The notes under the pieces are model-generated. The model worked only from the letters and a program-made list of their open reading frames with translations. It did not search any database and was not told the origin of the DNA. The translations under genes were made by a program, and so were the position numbers. Of a stretch of 64,000 nt of DNA, positions 55,564 through 64,000 are shown in pieces (within the stretch, counting starts at the first letter, position 1; each line of letters starts with the position of its first letter). The stretch comes from Aedes albopictus (lineage: Eukaryota > Arthropoda > Insecta > Diptera > Culicidae), in assembly GCF_035046485.1 (NCBI RefSeq), contig NC_085137.1, positions 15,219,346 through 15,283,345 on the forward strand, given 5' to 3'.

Positions 55564-57781
55564 AAACGTTATTTTGATGGACTGTATTAACCAAATTTGA
55601 TTCTTAACTCTCTAAGTGAACATATTTATTTAGGATAACCGAAGTGATTTAGACATAACAGGACATATGTAAACCATTCTGAAAAAAAATATACAGAACC
55701 AAAATCGTAGACTTCAAGAAATTTTCGTTGCTCACCCAAGAGACAATTATCAGTTTAAGAAATGTTTCTCAAAGCAGCGTTGTTAAGCTTTTAGTCGAAC
55801 TATGTTGGGTTTAGTTGAGATGAAACTGTTGTTCAACTTTTGTTAGCCCAGAAATAGAAAACTTGTTCAACTTGCTTCAACTTGCTCTTATAAGGCTCCT
55901 AATCAACAACCATGTTGACAAATGTGAACATGGCGAACAATGGTAATTAAGTGATATTATAACACTGTTAATCAGCAACAAAACAAAACGATTAAGACAG
56001 TATTCTTAAACTATGTTTAAGCTACTTGTTCCACTGTGAATAATATGTGGAATAACGGCATCTGATGTGCCGGAAATAGCTTGTCTTCGTACATTATTAC
56101 AACACTATTTGACTATTGATGGAAATTCCTTAACAACTTTCTTCAAACTTCTGTTCGATTAGTTGTTCAATTAACAAAAATATGATGAACAAAATTGCTG
56201 TTCTCGGTGTATGAAATATTTATTCCACACTTTTTTGAACACATACTCTTGTTCAACTATTGGCGCTTTTATAGAACACTTGTTAAAATGGCATGCTTAT
56301 TAGTGGTTCTGAATTGTTACTTGCGCAGTTCATTCAGTCCTATAATTTAGTTTAACATGAGCTTAATAGATTAACAAAAGCGGTAACACATTTTAAGCAT
56401 AGATTCGATTAAGCCAGTTGAATATATATTAAGATAACCGATCAACTGTAATTACATTTCAGTTGAAGTCCACAATGAAGCTTTTCTGGAGATGAAAAAT
56501 AACACACTGTGGAAGTGCCCGTTTGAAATCTACTACTTCTCTAGCGTAATCCCTATTTCATTCAATTCTGGGATTTACTCCAAAGCGCAATCCTCATTCA
56601 ATCGATATGTTTATGCCCAATAATAATAAGCTCGCATTTCCTCTCAATGAATGGCGCCCAGTCAGCCAGTCAGTCAGTCAGTACCGTCCTGGAGCCGCCA
56701 CAAACGGACCGACAATTAAACCAGACGCTCGTATGCAATTCCAGTTCGGTACTTATCTGAACCACTTTATGGCTGTCGACACTTTCCGCCGGGGCTCAGC
56801 TCAACTCAGCGCGCTGGAACTGGTTCGGTGGCTGGTCGTAAAATCAAACGGTTTACGATGCACTTGACTCGAGAGGCGGCGGCGGCGGCGGCGGATTCCA
56901 TCCCAGGGCACTCATCTCACGGCCACGAACGCACTCTGCCATGTCCTTGTCCAGCCTCCGGTATCTGATAAGAATCGTTCGATAATGGGTGTTATTAACT
57001 CTATGGCAATTGCCGGTTGGACGACCAGCTACTAGTATTACGGGAACCCGTTGCTCCACGTACTTACTATGCAACAATGTGAACTACTGGTCCCTGGGAT
57101 CAACCCGAAAAAGGCCATCCAATCGGTCGAGTAAGGTAGCTTTCACTTTCACGACATGTCCGCGAGATCGAGATTGGCAACCATGCGGCAGATTCATTGA
57201 ACCTTGCTGGATGTAATGCACCGACGATGTTACACAACACCCGTTTGACAATGTTACAGTTTCCAATAGATAGCGGAGGAAAAAACACATGTGCGCCGTG
57301 TCCATTCATCACCGGTTGCGGAGGAGCTAAATGAAAAATGATAGAAGTCGTGACGAGCAACAGCCGCTGCGACAGTGAAAATTGTAACCGACTTGTCCCT
57401 CCCTCTCGGTCCGTACTTCGAAAGCCATCCAGATAATTTCCAATGCATAATTACTATTTACTCTTCGGCGCACCAAGTAACAGCACCATACCGGGACTGG
57501 GCACGATCATGCCTCCTCATCAGCGGATCGAACGCGGTCAGTCGTCGTCGCTGTCGGTGTAATCAGTGAAACAGCGAACATGGGTCTTCGCACCGCCGCG
57601 ACGGCCGATCGTCCCAGTTGACATAAGAAGATCACTCACCAAACGCAGCCCAACTTTACTACCAACTATTACAGCAACAGCGCACAGTGGGAAGAAGTAT
57701 CCCAAAAACAAAAATTTTTAAAGCTAAAAGTTTTGCTTATTTCAATATTAGTAGAAAATTCAATCTCCGGCAGGCACGCTA
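55564..57781. other. unassigned; possible TE remnant then unique GC-rich DNA
   Basis: 55.7-56.2 kb has repeated TTGTTCAACTT / AAGTTGAACAA motifs and an end-like CTCGGTGTA, suggesting a decayed element of unknown limits. 56.6-57.65 kb is GC-rich and unique, with CAGT (56660-56680) and GGC (56874-56893) microsatellites. No exon was supported. Confidence 0.35.
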
Positions 57782-57783
57782 TA

Positions 57784-59397
57784 CAGTGATAGACATTCGT
57801 TTAGCCGAGAACAAAAAAAGTGTCAGGACTTATACAAAAGATTTTATGATAAAACTTTTTTATCGTAGTAATAGAATATCTAGTACAGTTTTATAAAATT
57901 GTGATACATTAAACTTACATATACACTGAAACAAAACCGAGGGTAAAAACCCTTCAAATTTCATGTTTTGCCTAGACGTTCGTTTAGCCGAGGTAGATGA
58001 AAAATTGGCTTTCAATATTTTTTTTGCAATTTCGTTAGTATATTTCGAGAATATACTCCAAGGCATTTAGTTTATGACGGGTTAGCAAGATATTTGACCT
58101 TAAAAGTTTATTTATTTGTGAAATTCAGAGAAATATTATAAAAAAAATGTCCCGATAAGGAGAAGCGACGATAAACAAATTTATTTAGGAAAACTGATTT
58201 CTGTAAACACTCAAACGTAAGCTAGATTAGCAGTTTTGAAAATATGGCACAGAATTATTGTCAGAAATGTTCAAATTATTGCATAAAATGTCATGAAAAA
58301 AATAAGTATATTGGTTTTTGGTTGGTTAAACTTTAAAATGGGATTGATAAAAGCTAAAATAAATAGTTCTGCATTGAAATAAATACGTGCCCTAATGCCT
58401 GTGCAGTATACCTGTTTGATACTACCATTACTAAATGAGTTAGAAGACTGCAAAGTGAAAGAACTGCAAGAAGTGTCAAATTTTGTGTACCCTGTTTATT
58501 CAAAAGCAGATGCTCGTACAAAAATGCAAGATTTGGTTAAATAATTGGCTTATTTCATTCAATCTAAAGAAATATATTATAAATGAGTCTTAGTCGTGAA
58601 CCACATTCATTTTTAACATGATTTATTTGAAAAGAATGTCTAAATTATGAAACAAGTAGTTCATGCTAGAAATTTGAATACTTTCGGTGCCATTTCTCGA
58701 AATAAGAGCCGTCCAATGTATATTATTTCAGTCAGAATACAGTCTAGAAGATATTGGGAGCTATTAGAAGACGTAATAGTACTAAACGCTGTGATTTATG
58801 CAAGTGAAACCATCATATTTCATCAAAACAATACTTAAATACGTGATTTTTTGATGGTTTGTGTTATTTTTTTCTGTTAAAAACGTTGTTTTTCGCAAAA
58901 TTTCAACCTGCTTTGGTCATAAAACTTTCATTAGATTCTTTTGAAACAATTCCGATAAAAATAACTACATCAAATCTCAATTGAGAAACATTTAAAATAT
59001 TATGACATATTTATATGAGATGCATGCAAAATTAATATGGCAACACTTCCAAAAACGATCTTATTCATGATTTACAAGTCGATCTATAATGCAGAGCACC
59101 ATACAAAATTACTTTGTTGGATATTTTTCGAAATTTGATAGTTTTTTATTATGGAATTCTAAAATTTGTACAATTCGGCTAAACTAATGTCTAGGCAAAA
59201 AAAATACATTTGAAGTGTTTTTACCCTCGTTTTTTTTTTTCAGTGTATATGTAAGTGTGATGTATAACATTTTTATAAAGCAGTACTAGATATACTATCG
59301 CTACGATAAAAAAGTTTTATCATAAAATCTTTTGTATGAGTTTACTGGCACTTTTCTGAAATTTTTTTAGCCTCGGCTAAACGAATGTCTATCACTG
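57784..59397. mobile_element. 1.6-kb Tc1-like element with IR/DR ends
   Basis: TA at 57782-57783 and 59398-59399 flank long inverted repeats of about 250 bp. Each arm has two copies of a TAGACATTCGTTTAGCCGAG-like motif, one at the tip and one about 185-200 bp inside (57791 and 57973; mirrored at about 59390 and 59190). That is the IR/DR layout known from Sleeping Beauty-type Tc1 elements. A transposase remnant lies inside. The copy is inactive. Confidence 0.85.
58647..58838 (+). pseudogene. Tc1-like transposase remnant
   Basis: A 63-codon frame includes FGAISRNKSRPMYI, then QSRRYWELLEDVIV and IIFHQNNT. This matches the central Tc1 transposase region (WGAIS, RYI..LED and FQQDNA). The catalytic aspartate of FQQDN is replaced by Asn, and the rest of the DDE domain is not open. 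It cannot supply transposition. Confidence 0.7.
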
Positions 59398-59510
59398 TAT
59401 ATACACTAAGATTCAAAATTCCAGATCAGTATTTTTTTTGCAGAGTTTGTCGGATCGAGTACGCTCGAGTATCCCAAGCGTCTTAATGTCAGTGTGACTT
59501 ACTGACTCCC

Positions 59511-59643
59511 AGAGTAACATGTTTTATTCAAATAGACTAGGAGAGGTTCTCAAAACTATCATAAAACCAAAATAAAAGCTATATATTTCTATGACGGTTC
59601 ACAAAACCACTACAAGACTAATTGGCCATCAAAATGTTACTTG
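59511..59643. mobile_element. 133-bp hairpin MITE, AAGTAACATTTT family
   Basis: AGAGTAACATGTTTT at the left and the complement of CAAGTAACATTTTGATGG at the right enclose arms with GGTTCTCAAAACTATCATAA and the mirrored copy. It is the second copy of the element at 28394-28525. Confidence 0.7.
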
Positions 59644-59829
59644 AAACAGTGCTGTCATGGAAAAATCAGATCGCGTTACTCAAGGTTCCCAATTTAAGCT
59701 CCCGTATGCTAGTACATCTAAATGAAAATGATTTCAGGAATGCCCCCTTCAAACATTATTTGGACTTTGCTATTCTGGACGATAACGCGCTAATAAAAAA
59801 TGCACATTACCTCCACAACCTCCTATCAA

Positions 59830-61400
59830 TGGTGGAGGTCAATGGAGCAAGTTTTCTAAGAAATCCTTCCAAGAATTTTTAACGGAATATCTGTAATTCT
59901 TTCAGGAGGACCTCTCATATGAATCCCTAGAGAAATTTCTCGAAAAAATCCATGGAACATTTTTTTAAGAAATCACTGCCAAACTTCCTGAAGTTATTCT
60001 TAAAATATTCTGTCTGAAGATTTTTCCGAAACAATCCCTTGAAATGGTTATGGCAAGATTCCCACTCTTGAATTTAAAAAAAAATAATAATAATAAACAA
60101 TGTATAAACTTTAAAAAGGATTTTCCAAATGAATTCTAGCTGAATTCTTGAATAAATTTAAAAAAAAATCCTAAAAAATTACCTTATGAAGTCTCTTAAA
60201 AAATCCTGAAGAAATCAAAGGAGATTTTTTTTGAAGAAGTTCCTAGAAGAATACCTGCAAAAAATCCTTGGCAAACAACCAGGTGTTATGCCTAACAGAA
60301 TCTCTTGAGGTGTTATTAAAAGAACTCTTGGAAAAATGTCTTAGTAAAAATCTCGAAACATTTTTTTTTAAAAGATGTTCAGAAGGAATTTGTGAGGTTG
60401 TATTGGAAGCAATCTTGCAAAAATTATGAGTTAATACAATCAGGAATTACTTTGAATGAATTTCAGGCGAAAGCGATGGAGGAATTCCCGAAACATTCTT
60501 TGGAAGAATCTCTGAAGAAATAGCTTAAAAAATTTCTGAAGGAATCCCTGGAGGATTTTTTTTTTCTAGGAATCATTGGGGCAGTTTCTGAAGGAAGGAG
60601 CTGATTTATGGAATATGTGAAATAAATATGAAGACTCACGGAAAGAATTCCTGAAAGAACCGGAGGAGTAATTTCTAGTTTTTTGAGACATTTAATGAAG
60701 GATATCCTTGACTTATTTATGAAGGAACCCATGGAAGATTTTCTAACATAATCTCTCAAGAAGTTTGAGAATCCATGTATTTGTAATTGAAGGGATTCAT
60801 GAAAGATATTCTGTGGAAATCCGTGGAGAAATTTTTGTAAGAATCCCTAGGGGATTCTTCTAGGGGAAGTAATCCTTGAATAAGTTTTAAAAATCCCTGA
60901 AGAATTTCATAAGAAAACTTAAGAAAATTTTTTGAAGGAGTTCTGAATTCCTTAAATTTTTAGAGAATGGATTCGGAGGTATTTCCGGAACAATTGATGG
61001 AAGAATTTCTGAAGGGACCTGAGAAGTTTTGCAGAAATTCTTGCAGAAATTTCTGGAGCAATTTATCAAGGTTAACTTAAAGAATCCATGGAGGAATATT
61101 CAAAGGACTCTGTGAAAGTTTTTCTGAAAATAATTATAGGAGGATTTTATATAGGAACTCATGCTGCTATTTCGAATGGAATCCGTGGAAGACTTTCTGA
61201 ATGAGTTCTAGCCGAAATTCATGGATGAAATAATGGATTCGAAAGAAACCCCAGGAGGAAAAACTCTCATTAAAGCCCCAAAGAAATTTTGAAAAAAATT
61301 TGTGAAAGAATATTTTAAGGATTTCTGGAGTACTTTTAAAATATATCACAAAAAGAATACAATGATACGTATTGCCCTTTACTGGCATTTTACCAGATTT
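59830..61400. repeat. degenerate 12-bp array with flip near 59920
   Basis: The units are pyrimidine-rich to about 59920, then GGAAGAATTTCTGAAG-type on the plus strand to about 61320. An AATAATAAT run lies near 60085. The short minus-strand frames in it are periodicity artefacts. Confidence 0.65.
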
Positions 61401-61417
61401 GCTAGTATGTCTGAAAC

Positions 61418-62234
61418 GGCTTTAGGACATTTCCCCGAATTCCATTACCCCGAATTCCATTACCCCGAATGACATTACCCCGAATGACCCATTACCCCGA
61501 ATGGTCCATTTCCCCGAATGGCCCAATATTCGAATTATTTATCCACAAGCCCACCTTGAAACCCGCCATGGGTAGTTATCGGTACACCAAGTGTTTCACC
61601 ACATATTAAACAAAAATTTTCCTTCTTTGAGCATATGTTGTTCTTTCTGACCCTACTACCAAAGAACTATCATTCAAGGGCATTCTAACTACTATCTGGT
61701 CATCACATATGTATCCTTCTTTCAAACATAGGCTATTCTTTCCAATAATCTATTAAAGCTATTTGTTGGCGTCGCAACTGTTATTATTTTTTATCAGAGA
61801 TTTTTCCTTCTTTTAATCATAGACTATTCTTTCAAGTTATACTGTTATATGGTAGAGTAACATGATCACATTTGTTTATTTCTTTCGCCGATATGATCCG
61901 AAACCAATTGTTCAGTAGAGATTTTTTCCTTCTTTTGGTTAAAGCCTATGCTTTCAATCATACTGGTTAGAGATCTGTTCAAAGGGTCCTAGGAGCTTCA
62001 TATGTTTGGGTATTCTCACCGCAAAAAAATAGGCAGAATAAAGTATGATCGACCAAGCAATTTCGTTTCGACATGAACGTCATGATTTTCCTTTGTATTG
62101 GAAAATACGAAATTTATAATTCTGAAAAAAATATTCGGGGAAATGGATCATTCGGGGAAATGGGTTATTCGGGGTAATGGAATTCGGGGTAGTGTCATTC
62201 GGGGTAATGGAATTCGGGGAAATGTCATAGAGTC
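61418..62234. mobile_element. 817-bp foldback element with 9-bp TSD
   Basis: A perfect 9-bp duplication, GTCTGAAAC, is at 61409-61417 and 62235-62243. The ends GGCTTTAGGACATTTCCCCG and the complement of GACTCTATGACATTTCCCC continue into arms built from about six tandem units of the CATTACCCCGAATG type on each side. The centre (61540-62130) is AT-rich and has no transposase. A 9-bp duplication is typical of Mutator-like elements; assignment is inference. Confidence 0.8.
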
Positions 62235-62244
62235 GTCTGAAACA

Positions 62245-62600
62245 TACTGGAAAAGTTTATGAATGGAAAGCACGAAATGTTACTAATTGCCAAATTGAGA
62301 GATAACATTTGTGAAAAAAATCGCGTTCTGGTGGGATTCGAACCCACGACTCCGTATTCGCTAGACCGGCGCTTTAATCAACTGACCCATAAGACAAGTA
62401 ATGTTTCTGCGGAAATAAAGCCAATCTGATTTGGCTTTCTTTCCGCAGAATCATTACCCGTTCTGTGGCTTAATTGGTTAAAGCGCCGGGCTCAAATCCC
62501 AGAATGCGATTTTTTCACGAATTTCATCTCACAATTTGTCAATTAGCAACTTTTCGCGCCTTATAGTTACAAGTTATTCCAGTATGTCACCAAGAGAATG
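62245..62600. repeat. palindromic pair of tRNA-derived SINEs
   Basis: A minus-strand copy (about 62430-62245) and a plus-strand copy (about 62436-62600) meet head to head at GCCAATCTGATTTGGC. The minus copy has GGTCAGTTGATTAAAGCG and GGGTTCGAATCCCACC (A and B boxes). The plus copy has GTGGCTTAATTGGTTAAAGC but lacks about 20 bp between the boxes. Both share the GGCAATTAGTAAC-like body. A third copy is at 22874-23004. Confidence 0.75.
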
Positions 62601-64000
62601 TCTGAGGGAATCGTGGGTAAAAGGAGCAACCCATGGTAGGTTTCCTAAAAGAATCTTTAAAAAAAACTCTGAAGGAACTCCTAGAGAAGTTTTTGAAGGA
62701 CAGTGACCCCACACCGATGAATCACCTTAAATTTTGTTCACTATTTATGAATCACCATGTTGATCAAATGGAGTGATCCATAAACTGTGTCATTTTTGCC
62801 GATTCATAAATTGTGGGGTCTCTGGATTTCCTGGAAAAAAACTGAAGTTATCTCTTGAGATTGTAAGTTTTTTCTAGTGGAATCCTTCGAGGAATTGCCG
62901 GATAAATCTCAAGACGAATTTCCACCGAAATTCTAGATAGATTGACAAAGGGTATTATCGGCAGGTTTATTCTCTTCGTCATAACGAGTTTTTGTCGGCA
63001 AAATTGTCTGAAACTTGGTCAAATAATTCAGCTTGATTGGGAAATATTTGAGGCCAATTTTGAGTTCAATAGGTTTAAAAAAAAACCATGACGAAGAGAA
63101 CAAAACGGTCGAAAATACGTAAGTTCCCCTATGTTTTAATATGCATTCTAAATTTTCAAATGCTAATGCTTTGATGTTTTTGGAGAAATCCCTTGTAAAA
63201 TTTCTGAAAAAAACACTAGAGAAATTTCCAAAGCTATCGCTGAAATAAATCCAAAATCCTTGAAGCATATTTTGACAAAAATCATGACGATATTTCTGGA
63301 GGAACCCTTGTAAAAACACTCAAAGGAATTCCTCAATCAATTTCTGAAAAAAAAATCGGAAGCATATTTGCAAAACCCCCGTAACAATTTATGACGGAAT
63401 CTTTGAAGGATTTTCCAAAGACAAACATGTTAAAAGGACGAAACAATCATTCCAAATGCCCGCATTTCTGGTCCTTCCTATGCGTATTTATTTTTTTCAT
63501 GAACACTTTTCCCGTTAAGGGGAGTCAGCTCTATCTGTCACTGGTAAGAGAATTCACCAAAACATGAGGATGCGCCTAGGAAGGACGGGGAAAGCAGAAA
63601 CTGTAATGGTTGTTATGCCCTTTTTACATGTTAGCCTAGAATTGTTCCCAGCATGAAATTTTCAAAAATTCCTGAAAGAATTTGTAAAGAAATCCGTGAA
63701 GAAATTGCTGAGGCAATGCATACAAAATTTCCTTATTTTTTTTTTGTGAAACTTCTGGAGAAATCCCATAAGCCCACCGAAGATTTTTTAAAAGAACCCT
63801 TCAAAAAAATCCCGGATTAATTTTATAATAGAAAGATAATTTTAAAAAATATGTGAAGACATTTCTTTAATATTTTCTAATAAAATCCTCCGAAAGAACT
63901 TCAGAAGAAATTCGTTGATGAGTGTCTAAAGTACAGCCTTAAATCAATTTCCGAATAAACTTTAGATCTTTTTAAAAAATTCAAACAAAAAGAATCTTTG
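62601..64000 (+). repeat. 12-bp array resuming, with a non-array block
   Basis: Units of GGAATTTCTGGA type occur at 62600-62700, 62820-62940, 63180-63420 and 63660-64000. The block at about 63425-63655 is the diverged copy of 30570-30690. A short TGAATCACC / GATTCATAA mirrored segment is near 62715-62815. No gene is present. Confidence 0.55.

Noticed and set aside
1..64000. Endogenous copies of non-retroviral RNA viruses, common in Aedes
   Set aside because: No frame resembled flavivirus, rhabdovirus or other viral proteins. All recognisable coding sequence is from retroelements or DNA transposons.

Overview
The window looks like heterochromatin-like or intergenic DNA of an Aedes-type mosquito. 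The evidence is AT-rich DNA packed with nested transposable elements, several copies of a tRNA-derived SINE that I recognise as Feilai-like (A box, B box, AAG-repeat tail), a young BEL/Pao LTR retrotransposon, many TA-flanked MITEs, and long arrays of a degenerate 12-bp unit of the GGAATYYCTGGA type. Species assignment is inference. I see no CRISPR array, no functional tRNA, no rRNA and no complete host gene. One GC-rich stretch (10.45-11.1 kb) has a possible first coding exon with a splice donor.

Layout. 0-6.4 kb: inverted arrays of a GC-rich 12-bp unit, two MITEs, tandem and low-complexity repeats. 6.4-12.6 kb: a TIR element holding a retroposed LINE tail with 13-bp target duplications, a largely unique stretch, a TA-flanked MITE and a 143-bp hAT-like MITE with 8-bp duplications. 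12.7-15.8 kb: related LINE fragments on opposite strands, cut by MITEs and a piggyBac-like TTAA element. 15.9-18.3 kb: a ~290-bp tandem repeat and a 12-bp array. 18.3-25.9 kb: one LINE reverse-transcriptase copy split by three insertions (918-bp MITE, ORF1-only LINE with its own poly-A, and a 4.4-kb element with 8-bp duplications whose interior is mostly 12-bp arrays). 26-28 kb: unassigned. 28-33 kb: LINE fragment with a MITE, then a large inverted 12-bp array containing a Feilai-like SINE. 33.2-38 kb: TTAA MITE, a GGTGGCCCAC MITE, and a 3.0-kb foldback element with ~850-bp arms, interrupted by a Jockey-type LINE fragment and a smaller MITE. 38.3-41.3 kb: mostly unique. 41.3-44 kb: minus-strand SINEs each interrupted by a MITE. 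44.1-55.3 kb: a ~140-bp tandem array interrupted by a 7.86-kb BEL/Pao element. 55.3-57.8 kb: unassigned. 57.8-59.4 kb: a Tc1-like element with IR/DR ends and a decayed transposase. 59.5-64 kb: 12-bp array, an 817-bp foldback element with 9-bp target duplications, and a palindromic SINE pair.

The only nearly intact coding unit is the BEL/Pao polyprotein: PHD finger, coiled coil, acidic tract, Gag, zinc knuckles, aspartic protease, reverse transcriptase, RNase H, integrase. Its LTRs differ at one base in 623 and it has exact 5-bp target duplications, but a 598-bp TA-flanked MITE sits inside the RNase H region. Insertion order can be read from the nesting at several places, so the window is a record of successive transposition waves. 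The most unusual items are the 4.4-kb array-carrying element, the PHD-headed BEL, the MITE inside a very young BEL, the 817-bp foldback element and the ORF1-only LINE.
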